A stretch of DNA of 64,000 nt from an uncultured bacterium (GTDB taxonomy: Bacteria > Cyanobacteriota > Vampirovibrionia > Gastranaerophilales > Gastranaerophilaceae), in contig CASGEL010000006.1 of the NCBI GenBank assembly GCA_949300485.1, positions 1-64,000 on the forward strand, given 5' to 3'. How positions within the stretch are numbered: position 1 is the stretch's first letter; every line of letters begins with the position of its first letter. The translations under genes and the position numbers were made by a program. Positions 17,921 to 26,261 of the stretch are shown here, in pieces. The notes beneath the pieces were generated by a model, which saw only the letters and a program-made list of their open reading frames with translations, searched no databases and was not told the DNA's origin.

Positions 17921-19102
17921 TTAATTGTTCAAAATATTTTCAAATTTTTTTACCATTTTTTCCCTTAGCAGATTATCTGAAATATGTTGGGCAAGACTTT
18001 TATAGCTTTGTGCGACATTTGTTGAGCTGTTTAATATGCTAACAGGTGTCCCCTTATTTATTGCAGACATTATTGCAAAGTAATTGTTAGGAATTTTCCA
18101 AAAAATTTGTTTAGCCAGCACATTTTCTATATCTGCTTCTTTTATTTCATCATTTTCCATATATCGGTTAACTACAATTTTTGTTTTGTCTTTATCATAA
18201 CCAAGTTTGTTAAACAGCTCAAGGCATCTTTGAGTGTTTCTGAGTGCCGGAAGATTGGCTACTGTAACAAGAAGGATAATATCAGAATTATCTAAAGCCG
18301 CAATATTCTTCCCATCAAAACTGGCTTCGGCATCAATTATAATATATGAAAAAGTATCTTTTAATGTATTAAACAGTTTTGCAATTTGTTTTGGTTGTAT
18401 ATCATCTGCCTGTTTAAAATAAGGTGGATCAGCGAGAACATATAGTGATGTGTTTTTGTATTTTTCAAGTGTGCTTAATAAGAATGTTTCATTAATTTTG
18501 TCTATATTTTCAAGCATATAAGATATATTAAATGACGGTTTAAGGTCAAGAAATGTTGTGATATCTCCCATTTGGAAATTTAAATCTATTAATGCAACGT
18601 TTTCTTTAGTAAGTTTTGATAATTCAATGGCTAAATTGGTGGCAATTGAAGTCTTTCCTATTCCGCCTTTATTAGAGAAGACTGAAATGATTTTGCATTT
18701 ATTTATTGGAGGTTTTGTTTCTTCAAATTGGATAATAATTTTATTTACGGCCTCAAAGAATTCATTTTTTATGATAGGTATAGGTACAAATTCTCTTGCG
18801 CCTGCTCTCATGATTTGTATAATCAGATCTACGGAAGGGTTGTCTGAAAGAGCCAATACTTTGCAGTTTTTGCATTGTTGTGTAATTTTTAGTATCAAAT
18901 CAAGTTTTTCTTGCTTATAGTTTGATAAATCAACAATAAATATAATTTTTCCATTGATTGAAGATAATTTATTCAATATTTGATTATAATCGTTCAGAGA
19001 GTCAAGTATTTCAAGATTATTAAACTCACTTACAAAAAGTTTTAAAACTTCTTGTGTTGCAAATTCATCAGTTAATATCATTGTTGATATCTTATTTGAC
19101 AT
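17921..19102 (-). CDS. CpaE/TadZ-like ATPase (MinD/ParA superfamily with pseudo-receiver)
   Basis: About 394 residues. The first ~120 look like a receiver-type domain (VDLSNYKQEK in the strand where the phospho-Asp would be; IMRAGAREFVPIPI near the end), as in CpaE/TadZ. The second part is a MinD/ParA ATPase with the deviant Walker A SNKGGIGKTS near residue 145, the ALIDLNFQMGD strand, and a late ADNSDIILLVT-like strand. CpaE-type proteins place pilus or secretion machinery at a cell pole. No other tad gene is in the window, but pilT and pilD are. The ATG at 19102 follows AGGGG; an upstream TTG is less likely. Confidence 0.8.
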   Translation of the reverse strand: MSNKISTMILTDEFATQEVLKLFVSEFNNLEILDSLNDYNQILNKLSSINGKIIFIVDLSNYKQEKLDLILKITQQCKNCKVLALSDNPSVDLIIQIMRAGAREFVPIPIIKNEFFEAVNKIIIQFEETKPPINKCKIISVFSNKGGIGKTSIATNLAIELSKLTKENVALIDLNFQMGDITTFLDLKPSFNISYMLENIDKINETFLLSTLEKYKNTSLYVLADPPYFKQADDIQPKQIAKLFNTLKDTFSYIIIDAEASFDGKNIAALDNSDIILLVTVANLPALRNTQRCLELFNKLGYDKDKTKIVVNRYMENDEIKEADIENVLAKQIFWKIPNNYFAIMSAINKGTPVSILNSSTNVAQSYKSLAQHISDNLLREKMVKKFENILNN

Positions 19103-19170
19103 TACCAAAGTACCCCTATAGTTGCATTATATCATATGTTATTGAGCTATGCAATTATATTAATATATAA

Positions 19171-19344
19171 AAGCCCCATATAAGCGGATTTTGTTACCTG
19201 CTTGGCTCGCAGGTGGGTGGGAACCTAGACTAATCCGTTTCCCGCTGGCGATAATAATATCGGCGGGTATACTTCAGCGTCTTGAGAGTTAACCCTCCCT
19301 ATTTATATAAATGTAGGAACAAAATTAACGCCTATATAGAGCTT
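19171..19344 (-). ncRNA. Structured small RNA, possible 6S RNA
   Basis: On the minus strand the two ends (AAGCTCTATATAGGCG and CGCTTATATGGGGCTT) pair over 16 base pairs, four of them G-U. The G-U pairs mean the stem is good only on this strand. A second block ATTTTGTT/AACAAAAT continues it. Inside are a hairpin CCCGC...GCGGG with an AU-rich inner stem and a hairpin ACCTGC...GCAGGT. A promoter (TTTACA, 18 bases, TAGAAT) puts the start exactly at the 5' arm, and a T-run follows the 3' arm. The length (174), long closing stem, internal bubble and small 3' hairpin suit 6S RNA, which sequesters RNA polymerase. No RNase P, SRP or tmRNA core motif is seen. The family call is tentative; the RNA itself is well supported. 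Confidence 0.6.
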
Positions 19345-19349
19345 ATTTT

Positions 19350-19379
19350 ATTCTAGCATATATTTATCTCTGTTGTAAA
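19350..19379 (-). promoter_or_regulatory. Promoter of the 19171-19344 RNA
   Basis: Minus strand: TTTACA, an 18-base spacer, TAGAAT, then five bases to the start of the RNA's closing stem. Confidence 0.65.
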
Positions 19380-19390
19380 TAGTTAGTTGA

Positions 19391-21580
19391 CTAATGTTGT
19401 ATTGATTTTAAAGTTTCATTGATTGATTGTTCTGCCATATCAGCATGCGCAAGAGCCTGATCTGCTGCGGTTAAATCAGTAGATGATGGAGGAACCATAC
19501 CTATTGGTGATGGGATATAAGTTCTTACTGGTTCTTGTTCTTTATTTGTATTGTTATTGCTTGTAGTTGTTGTAGTCGTAGTTGTTGTTGATCTAACGGT
19601 TTGAGGTTGAGTATTTCCATTGATTCTTTGTTTTATCAGATTTGAATCTGAATAAGATTGAGGATTTCTATTTGGAATGGATTTTATATTTGTTGTTTGA
19701 GTTGTTGTTTGAGTCGTTGTTGTTACAGGGGCAGAGGTTGTATTATTAGTTGATGGTTGAGTCTGAGCTGTAGTTGGAGTTGTTGTTGGTTGTGTTGAAG
19801 TGTCTTCTTTATCTTCATCCAATACAGATTGAGTAGGTCTGCCAAAGATTGCGTGAGCACCCTTTGTAGTCCATTTTGCAATTAATGGAGATATTAACAT
19901 CATAGGAATTGCAAATCTGATACCGTAACCTAATGCATTTTTACCCCAGTATTTTGATTTTCTCAAAAGGTTAGCATTTAGTTTATCTTTTGAGATATAT
20001 GGTTTTGTTCTTTCTATTCCTATAGTCAGTAAATTTGCGGCTTTTTTAAGTAATTTTATGAACGGGTTTTTAACACCGGCATTAAGTTGTCTATTTAAGA
20101 CTTTCTTACGCATTTTAGCCATTTTTTTGCCGTATAATTTATGATTTTGATTAAATAATTTTAGATTTTCTCTATATGCTTTAACTTGTTCTTTTGTCAT
20201 TCCCAAGTATTTTAAACCGCCTGCTTTATGCATAGCCCAAATACCTAAAGGTAATGCCAAGAAATATGTAAAGTCGTTTACAAATCTTTCAGCTAAAGTT
20301 TTTCCTTTTTCACCTTTTGGAGCTTGGAATGTATGAATTAACATATCTGCAAAGATGAATGCTTGCATAGCAACTGCCAATTTACCACCGGCAAATCTGT
20401 TTGTACAACCTTCTGTTAAGTATCCGAAGGCTTTTCCTACAAATTTACCGAATTTGGTTTTTGCACCTGATTTTAATGATAAGTCAAATTTGTTTGCAAG
20501 TTCTGATATGCCTACTTCTCTGCCTAATAAATGGCTGAAAACTTTGCCCAAAGCACCGTCTTTTTTCCAGATCATAACTTTTAAGTTCTGATCACCTTTT
20601 CTCAGTGCTTTTAAAATTTCATCCATATGGCTTAGAGCATAGTCTTCATTTGTCAGTTTGCGGTATTGAGCGATAGAATCAAAGCCTAAGCCTTTAGTGA
20701 TTTTTAATTCTTTCAGTCTTAATTCTTTGAACTTATTTAATAATGCCGAATCTGAGCTGTCTAAATATGCACGAAGTGTTCCTCTGTTTACTTTTTCTCC
20801 AAATTCTGTCATTTTAGACGTAATTGCTCTAATTTTATCTTTTTTGCTAAGTTTATTGAAGGCAGCTTCCAGTTGTTGCGGAGCTTCTTTAAAGTATTTT
20901 AATTCTTCGTCTTGTAATCTTAAACGTTTTTCAGCTTTTGACAATCCTTGAATGCTATTCATGAAATTGTCAATATATGCTTTATCTTTACCGTATTGCT
21001 GTAATTGTATTCCATGTTTTGCAGGTTTTAAAAATTCTTCAAATACCTGTCTTGTATCAGCTTCTAAGAATCCATTTAAACCTGCTGCCGGAACTTTTAC
21101 AAGTTTACATTCAGGATTGGTTCTATGGTTTCTTAATGCATAGAAAATTCTGTTTTTCGGGTTACTTGAAATTTTATCCAAGTAACTTTTTATTGAATTA
21201 TATCTTTTTCCGACCCATTGTCCGAAGGAGCTTGTAAATAGCTTGCTTCCGGTTACTTTATCTGATAGTTTATCAGCCTTTCCTGTAATTTTTCCCAGTA
21301 TGCTTTCATCATAGGTTCCGTTACATTTTTTGCTGAATTTATCCATCCCCTGAGCAATAACATACCAGGTACCAAGACCTACAGGCAGTGTATATGGACT
21401 TTGTGCCATATCAGAACTATTTTTTACTCTGTTTCCAAGTTGAGTATCACCTACATTTTGCGGCATACCCTGCATTGGAGTTCCACCTTGCATTGCCGGT
21501 GTCGGATTTTGTTGAAAATGAATTGGTTTATTATTCTGTATACTTGGTATATTTAATCCGTTTATTGATTGTTCTGACAT
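19391..21580 (-). CDS. Unknown large protein with hydrophobic helices and Thr-rich tail
   Basis: 729 residues, not recognised. The N-terminus (MSEQSINGLNIPSI, then PIHFQQN near residue 20) is Asn/Gln/Pro-rich without a classical signal peptide. Residues about 75-400 are mainly basic and helical. Two or three hydrophobic segments follow between about 390 and 460 and one near 560-580 (IRFAIPMMLISPLI). The last ~130 residues are a low-complexity Thr/Gln/Pro/Asn region with long Thr runs, ending in a short helix. An AGGAAAG site precedes the ATG. The divergent neighbour is a 57-residue protein. Surface exposure of the Thr-rich tail is possible but unproven. Confidence 0.55.
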   Translation of the reverse strand: MSEQSINGLNIPSIQNNKPIHFQQNPTPAMQGGTPMQGMPQNVGDTQLGNRVKNSSDMAQSPYTLPVGLGTWYVIAQGMDKFSKKCNGTYDESILGKITGKADKLSDKVTGSKLFTSSFGQWVGKRYNSIKSYLDKISSNPKNRIFYALRNHRTNPECKLVKVPAAGLNGFLEADTRQVFEEFLKPAKHGIQLQQYGKDKAYIDNFMNSIQGLSKAEKRLRLQDEELKYFKEAPQQLEAAFNKLSKKDKIRAITSKMTEFGEKVNRGTLRAYLDSSDSALLNKFKELRLKELKITKGLGFDSIAQYRKLTNEDYALSHMDEILKALRKGDQNLKVMIWKKDGALGKVFSHLLGREVGISELANKFDLSLKSGAKTKFGKFVGKAFGYLTEGCTNRFAGGKLAVAMQAFIFADMLIHTFQAPKGEKGKTLAERFVNDFTYFLALPLGIWAMHKAGGLKYLGMTKEQVKAYRENLKLFNQNHKLYGKKMAKMRKKVLNRQLNAGVKNPFIKLLKKAANLLTIGIERTKPYISKDKLNANLLRKSKYWGKNALGYGIRFAIPMMLISPLIAKWTTKGAHAIFGRPTQSVLDEDKEDTSTQPTTTPTTAQTQPSTNNTTSAPVTTTTQTTTQTTNIKSIPNRNPQSYSDSNLIKQRINGNTQPQTVRSTTTTTTTTTSNNNTNKEQEPVRTYIPSPIGMVPPSSTDLTAADQALAHADMAEQSINETLKSIQH

Positions 21581-21761
21581 GCTACTTTCCTATTTCCCTA
21601 CAAATATATAAAAACATATTATTCGGATAAGTTGCTTAAATTTTAAAATAATTTTAGATATGTAAAGTTATGTAACAAAATAACCCAAACTTGAAATTTT
21701 TAAATAAGTATATACTTTATATATACGTAAGACGTAAGTTAAAGAAGAGAGATGAAATAAT

Positions 21762-21935
21762 ATGGCAGTTGCAAATTTAAAAAAATTAGATAAGAAATTG
21801 AAAGATATTTATAAAGATCAAGTAACAACTACGGTTGCGGCTTCTCAACAGCCATTTGTAGATAAATCTGATTTACTTTTAGAACAGATGAATTTTATCG
21901 CAGCATATAATAAACAATTGCTGCATATAGCATAA
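21762..21935 (+). CDS. Small unknown protein (57 aa)
   Basis: A 57-codon frame starting MAVANLKKLDKKLKDIYKDQ and ending YNKQLLHIA. A GAAGAGAG purine run lies about 11 bases upstream and a clear terminator follows, so it forms a complete monocistronic unit. The N-terminal half is a basic amphipathic helix, the middle is Thr/Ala/Gln-rich and the C-terminal half is again helical. There is no membrane segment. Not recognised. It is divergent from the 729-residue protein gene. Confidence 0.65.
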   Translation: MAVANLKKLDKKLKDIYKDQVTTTVAASQQPFVDKSDLLLEQMNFIAAYNKQLLHIA

Positions 21936-21983
21936 AGTTTTTATAATAACTCCAATTTAATTTTTCCCCTACAAATTTTTACC

Positions 21984-22014
21984 CCTGATGTCTTTATGAT
22001 ATCAGGTTTTTTTT
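21984..22014 (+). terminator. Terminator of the 57-aa gene
   Basis: CCTGATgTC / GAtATCAGG hairpin followed by an eight-base T-run on the plus strand. It also lies just past the 3' end of smpB. Confidence 0.85.
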
Positions 22015-22016
22015 GT

Positions 22017-22469
22017 TTAATATTTAAGTTTTGATGCTCTATCCATTTCTCGTTTTTGATCTTTTTTAGCAATATCATCACGTTTGTCGTGTAATTTTTT
22101 ACCTTTTGCAAGGCCTATTTCAACCTTAGCAAAGCCTTTTGTTATAAATACTTCAAGTGGAACTATAGTATAACCTTCTTTTTTTATTTTAGAATGCATT
22201 TTTAGGATTTCTTTTTTTGTTAGAAGAAGCTTTCTTGTTCTTTCTGCTTTGTGGTTATATCTGTTTCCCTGCTCATAAGGAGAAATGTGACAATTATATA
22301 AAAATATTTCGTTATCTTCTATTTTGCAGAAACTGTCTTTTAAATTTATTGCATTTTTTCTTATGGATTTTATTTCAGTTCCGGTCAGTACAATTCCTGC
22401 TATATATTTTTCAGAAATTGTGTAGTCGTGGAATGCTTTTCTGTTAGTTGTTATAACTTTCTTGTCCAT
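22017..22469 (-). CDS. smpB: SsrA-binding protein SmpB
   Basis: 150 residues, normal for SmpB, which carries tmRNA into stalled ribosomes for trans-translation. Recognisable segments are the N-terminal NRKAFHDYTISEKYIAGIVLTGTEIKSIR, the FLYNCHISPYEQGNRYNH block, and the basic C-terminal tail KGKKLHDKRDDIAKKDQKREMDRA that is needed on the ribosome. The tmRNA gene is not in the window. No Shine-Dalgarno precedes the ATG; TATAAT is exactly six bases upstream, so the message is probably leaderless. Confidence 0.97.
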   Translation of the reverse strand: MDKKVITTNRKAFHDYTISEKYIAGIVLTGTEIKSIRKNAINLKDSFCKIEDNEIFLYNCHISPYEQGNRYNHKAERTRKLLLTKKEILKMHSKIKKEGYTIVPLEVFITKGFAKVEIGLAKGKKLHDKRDDIAKKDQKREMDRASKLKY

Positions 22470-22475
22470 ATTTTC

Positions 22476-22481
22476 ATTATA
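22476..22481 (-). promoter_or_regulatory. -10 box of smpB (leaderless)
   Basis: Minus strand TATAAT, six bases, then the smpB ATG. No ribosome-binding site fits. Confidence 0.6.
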
Positions 22482-22495
22482 TCATGGAATATTTA

Positions 22496-23251
22496 TCAAG
22501 TATGTAATTTTGCTCTTTCTTCTTTTATTATTTCCGCTAATTTTTTTTCTATTAGTTTTATTTTTTTCGGAATTTGAAATTGGGTATATTTAACAGGCTC
22601 TGATTTTGTCATATTCTTATATCTATATAATTTTTCTATTTCTTTTTGATATTTATTGCCTTTTTTGTATTTATTTAATTTTAATTTTGTATTATATCGG
22701 ATTGTTTGCAGTATATCGATTTTTTCTTGAGCACTTTTTCCGATAAGACTTTTATCCAAATCTGTGTCTGTTAACATTTTTGATGAATATATAGTATTTA
22801 ACAGTTGTGTTATTTGGCTGTTGTTTAAGTTTTTATTAATTGTATCAATACCGCGTTTGTTATATTTAGGATTTAATATTCTTGTAAATAGTTCAAGTAC
22901 TGATTGCATAATGTTACCAACTTGAGTTTTTGAAATTTGATTTGTTTTTTCAAGTGGTAAAAATAATAAATACCCGTTAATTTTTCCATTATTGTTTATG
23001 TGTAGGGACAGCTTGCTAGGTGTTTTACTCGGAAGCTCAAGAAATTCTATCTTAATATTTTTTGGAGTATACTTTTTTAAAATTTGAGTAAAAATGTTTA
23101 GCGATATATTTCCATACCCGAAGGAACTCTTTATGTTATCAAAAAATTGGTCAGTTAATTCGGCAGCCTTTTTGTTTCTAGTTACAAATGTCCCTTTTGC
23201 TTTTTTTAAGGGCAAATGTGTTGTTGCATTATTAATTGTTAATTTTATCAT
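22496..23251 (-). CDS. Unknown basic protein
   Basis: 251 residues, not recognised. It is Lys/Asn/Ile-rich with no signal peptide or membrane helix. Residues about 1-110 alternate strands and helices (LKKAKGTFVTRNKKAAELTD near 15-34). The C-terminal half is helical and strongly basic, ending in KKIKLIEKKLAEIIKEE. It lies 26 bases upstream of smpB on the same strand, but smpB seems to have its own promoter. A TATACT lies 11 bases before the ATG and no clear Shine-Dalgarno is present, so the leader is very short. Confidence 0.55.
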   Translation of the reverse strand: MIKLTINNATTHLPLKKAKGTFVTRNKKAAELTDQFFDNIKSSFGYGNISLNIFTQILKKYTPKNIKIEFLELPSKTPSKLSLHINNNGKINGYLLFLPLEKTNQISKTQVGNIMQSVLELFTRILNPKYNKRGIDTINKNLNNSQITQLLNTIYSSKMLTDTDLDKSLIGKSAQEKIDILQTIRYNTKLKLNKYKKGNKYQKEIEKLYRYKNMTKSEPVKYTQFQIPKKIKLIEKKLAEIIKEERAKLHT

Positions 23252-23284
23252 ATTGCAGTTAAAGTATATGAAAATTTTTTTTTG

Positions 23285-24250
23285 CTAGTTATATAAAAAA
23301 CATTTACAATTATGAGTTTGAGAAAATATTATATCTTTCGGATTTTCATGTTTACACTTTTCCATTACAAAGGGACATCTTGTATGAAATTTACATCCAG
23401 ATGGGATATTTTCAGGTGATGGTAATTCTCCTTCAAGATGTATTTGTTCTCTTTTGTCGCTGTCAAGCTGTGGAACAGAGCTTAAAAGCGCCTTTGTATA
23501 CGGGTGCTTTGGATTATTAAATATTTCTTCTGTTTTACCGGTTTCAATAATTTCACCCAGATACATAATAGCTATTCTGTCTGATAGATATTTTATAACA
23601 CTTAAGTCATGTGAAATAAATAAAAATGTAAGATTAGCATCTTCTTTTAATTGTTTCAGAAGGTTAATTATTTGGGCTTGAATACTGACATCCAGTGCGC
23701 TAACCGGTTCATCTGCAATTATAAATTCAGGATCTAATATCAAAGCTCTTGCAATTGCAATTCTTTGTCGTTGGCCTCCTGAAAACTCATGCGGATAAAG
23801 GTTTAAACAGTTTGTATCCAAACCGACTTTTTTTATTTTATCTTCAACGATTGTGTCAATTTCTTTTTTTGATAAATCGGTATTTATTTCAAGCGGTTCT
23901 TTTAAAATTTTGCCTATTTTCATTTTAGGATTAAGGCTTGAGTATGGATTTTGAAAAATTATTTGAACCTTTTGATAAAATTTTTTTAAGTCTTCTCGTT
24001 TTTTTAACTTTAGGATGTTGGTATTTTCTAATAATATTTCGCCATTTTGGGTTTCAATAAGTTTCATTATTGCTTTTGCTAGTGTAGATTTTCCGCAACC
24101 GGATTCTCCTGCTATTGCAAGAATTTCACCTTTTTTTATATCGAGAGAAACATTATTTACGGCATGTACAGTTTTAGGTGACCCGAGAATACTTTTTTTT
24201 GTTTTATATGTAACACTTAAGTTTTTTATTTCTAAAATATTATTATTCAT
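23285..24250 (-). CDS. Oligopeptide/dipeptide ABC transporter ATP-binding protein (OppF/DppF type)
   Basis: 321 residues. Walker A GESGCGKST is near 47-55, the Q-loop IFQNPYSSLNP near 95-105, the signature SGGQRQRIAIARAL near 155-168, and Walker B FIIADEPVSALD follows. The C-terminal oligopeptide-transporter domain is present, with GCKFHTRCPF and further cysteines (MEKCKHENP). OppF normally pairs with OppD and two permeases plus a binding protein; none of these is adjacent, so this is an orphan subunit here. A TATATA-like box 5-7 bases upstream of the ATG and no Shine-Dalgarno suggest a leaderless message. Confidence 0.9.
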   Translation of the reverse strand: MNNNILEIKNLSVTYKTKKSILGSPKTVHAVNNVSLDIKKGEILAIAGESGCGKSTLAKAIMKLIETQNGEILLENTNILKLKKREDLKKFYQKVQIIFQNPYSSLNPKMKIGKILKEPLEINTDLSKKEIDTIVEDKIKKVGLDTNCLNLYPHEFSGGQRQRIAIARALILDPEFIIADEPVSALDVSIQAQIINLLKQLKEDANLTFLFISHDLSVIKYLSDRIAIMYLGEIIETGKTEEIFNNPKHPYTKALLSSVPQLDSDKREQIHLEGELPSPENIPSGCKFHTRCPFVMEKCKHENPKDIIFSQTHNCKCFLYN

Positions 24251-24293
24251 AAAACTATATATAACCTAAAATAAGAAAAGACATAATACCTGA

Positions 24294-24893
24294 TTAGTTT
24301 ATTTCATGTCTGCCTTCGATAGCTTTTGCAATGGTCATTTCATCAGCATATTCTAAGTCAGCTCCGACAGGCAACCCGAATGCTATTCGAGAAACCTTTA
24401 TACCAAAAGGTTTAATCAGTTTTGTCAGGTATAAGCTTGTTGCTTCTCCCTCGACAGAAGGACTCAATGCCAGGATAATTTCTTTAACTTCCTCATTTGT
24501 AAGTCTGTTAAGTAATTCTTTAATTCTTATGTCATCTGCGCCTATTCCGTCAATTGGCGATATTAGACCCTGTAATACATGATATAAACCTTTATATTCA
24601 TTAGTCTTTTCTATTGCTATTAAATCTTTTGTTTCTGATACAACACATATTGTTGAGCGGTCTCGTTGAGTGGAGGAACAAATTTCGCATGGAGTTTGAG
24701 CAGACAAGTTGAAGCAAATATCACACGTATGAGTGTTTTTCTTTGCTTCAACTATTGTCTGTGCAAATTTTTCAACATCAGCCATTGGCATTCTGAGAAG
24801 GTAAAATGCCATTCTTTGAGCAGACTTAGGCCCGACTGACGGAAACTTTTGGAACTGCTCTATTAATGCTGCTATTGCTTTGGGATATATCAT
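24294..24893 (-). CDS. recR: Recombination mediator protein RecR
   Basis: 199 residues, normal for RecR, which works with RecF/RecO to load RecA on gapped DNA. It has the N-terminal helix-hairpin-helix (FPSVGPKSAQRMAFYLL), a four-Cys zinc finger (CDIC...CEIC), and the TOPRIM domain (ICVVSETKDLIAIEKT, then GLPVGADLEYADEMTI). Its ATG overlaps the stop of ybaB by one base (TAATG), so translation is coupled; this ybaB-recR pair is common in bacteria. Confidence 0.97.
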   Translation of the reverse strand: MIYPKAIAALIEQFQKFPSVGPKSAQRMAFYLLRMPMADVEKFAQTIVEAKKNTHTCDICFNLSAQTPCEICSSTQRDRSTICVVSETKDLIAIEKTNEYKGLYHVLQGLISPIDGIGADDIRIKELLNRLTNEEVKEIILALSPSVEGEATSLYLTKLIKPFGIKVSRIAFGLPVGADLEYADEMTIAKAIEGRHEIN

Positions 24894-25234
24894 TAGAAAT
24901 TCAATCCAGGAATGCTTATGCCGCCAGTAATTTGTTTCATTTTAGAAGCCATTTCCGCAGAAGCTTTGTCATTTGCTTGTTTGATAGCGGCAGAAATGAC
25001 ATCTTCAAGCATGCCGATTGTTTCAGCATCAACAGAGGATGGATTTTCAGGATTTATTGCTTCTGCGGCAATCTTAATTGATTTAAATTTTCCTTGTCCG
25101 TCGCAAGTAACCTTTACTGCTCCGCCTGCTGATTCTCCTGTTATTTCCAAAGCTGAAAGTTCTTTTTGTGCTTGTTCAGCTCTTTTTTGAGCATTTTGAA
25201 CCTGTTTCATAATGTTCATTAAATTCATTCCCAT
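24893..25234 (-). CDS. ybaB: Nucleoid-associated protein, YbaB/EbfC family
   Basis: 113 residues, normal for YbaB/EbfC, a small dimeric DNA-binding protein with a tweezer-like fold. The N-terminal Met/Gln/Lys-rich helix (MNIMKQVQNAQKRAEQAQ) precedes GAVKVTCDGQGKFKSIKI and the C-terminal helix. It is coupled to recR by a one-base overlap. AAGGAG lies before the ATG. Confidence 0.95.
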   Translation of the reverse strand: MGMNLMNIMKQVQNAQKRAEQAQKELSALEITGESAGGAVKVTCDGQGKFKSIKIAAEAINPENPSSVDAETIGMLEDVISAAIKQANDKASAEMASKMKQITGGISIPGLNF

Positions 25235-25297
25235 GTTTTTTCTCCTTAAAGTCTGTATTATAACTCTCGTATACTTTTCTTATAGCACATTTTATTA

Positions 25298-25303
25298 TAC
25301 AAT
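25298..25303 (+). promoter_or_regulatory. -10 box of the metalloprotease gene (leaderless)
   Basis: TACAAT, six bases, then ATG at 25310. No ribosome-binding site is present. The box is less perfect than those of recF and smpB. Confidence 0.45.
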
Positions 25304-25309
25304 AAAAAT

Positions 25310-26104
25310 ATGGAGAAGAAAACCTATTTACAAGAATCTGTAAAAAATGGGCGTCTTATAAGGTGGACAATGATGCCTTTAAAGGTCTACATCGCACCTA
25401 TGAAGTTTTATTCGAAAAAAGGTCAGGATGCTAAATACCGCCAGTATGTTAAAAAGGCTCTGGATGAATGGCATAAGGTTTCTAACGGTAAGGTTTCTTT
25501 TGTAATTGTTGATTCTTTATTAACGTCTAATATAAATATTGATTGGAAAAGAGTTGAAAGACAGGCATTGGGCCATTGTTATTTCCAGTATGATAAAGCT
25601 AATCGTTTATATAGTGCAGAAGTTGCAATAGGACTAACCGAGGGGTTGGTTCATGCTGATTATATGGATGAGGGAGAAGTTTATCATACGATTTTGCATG
25701 AAATAGGGCATGCAATAGGGCTTGGGCATAGCCCTTTTAAAAAAGATATAATGTACACCCCTCATCAAAAAGGTGTTATGCATGTTGGCGATGGAGACAG
25801 ATTATCTATAAATTGGCTTTATACTTTCCCATCAGGAAAAACAGTTTCTGAAATTGCTTCAAAGTACGGTGTTTCAGGTAGCGATATAGATGAAGTTGTT
25901 TTCCGAATTATCTCAAAGCAGGCTAAAACTGAATTTGAAAAGGTTAAAGAAAATTTAAATCCACAGCCTAAACGGGATCTTTTAGAGGAGTCTGAAAGTA
26001 TTGCTAATTTAAGAAAATATCATATGGCATTGCAAAATATAAAAATACCTAATGAATTAACCGAACAAATCCGTAAACAGCATAGAGATAATAATATGCG
26101 ATAA
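25310..26104 (+). CDS. Matrixin-like zinc metalloprotease (M10A), no signal peptide
   Basis: 264 residues. The catalytic metzincin motif HEIGHAIGLGHS lies at 130-141, with three zinc-binding His and the catalytic Glu, followed by the Met-turn in DIMYTP. The N-terminal 60 residues look like the first strands and helix of the matrixin fold (PLKVYIAPM...YVKKALDEWHKVSNG). No signal peptide, propeptide or cysteine switch is seen, unlike typical secreted matrixins. The C-terminal ~90 residues are helical and may hold a small helix-turn-helix-like segment (VSEIASKYGVSGSDI). It is monocistronic. Export by a non-Sec route or an intracellular role are both open. Confidence 0.75.
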   Translation: MEKKTYLQESVKNGRLIRWTMMPLKVYIAPMKFYSKKGQDAKYRQYVKKALDEWHKVSNGKVSFVIVDSLLTSNINIDWKRVERQALGHCYFQYDKANRLYSAEVAIGLTEGLVHADYMDEGEVYHTILHEIGHAIGLGHSPFKKDIMYTPHQKGVMHVGDGDRLSINWLYTFPSGKTVSEIASKYGVSGSDIDEVVFRIISKQAKTEFEKVKENLNPQPKRDLLEESESIANLRKYHMALQNIKIPNELTEQIRKQHRDNNMR

Positions 26105-26216
26105 TCTTTTATACTCTTTGTATGATTTTAACGTTGTTAAACGATATATAATACATTTGTTATTTAATTGTTAGGGACTTTTATATATGTTGTTTAAACT
26201 CGGTAAATTTATTAAA

Positions 26217-26261
26217 AACAATGACAGTTTGGTAATTAAGTTTAAATTGTCATTGTTTTTT
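26217..26261 (+). terminator. Terminator upstream of accD
   Basis: AACAATGACA / TGTCATTGTT with an AT-rich 21-base loop, followed by TTTTTT. It lies about 110 bases after the protease gene. A TATATAAT near 26147 could start a short transcript ending here. The 270-base gap holds nothing else certain; a second TATAAT near 26314 probably serves accD. Confidence 0.7.

Noticed and set aside
19171-19344. RNase P, SRP or tmRNA
   Set aside because: The signature cores (GAGGAAAGUCC, the SRP tetraloop helix, or a tRNA-like CCA end with a tag frame) are absent.
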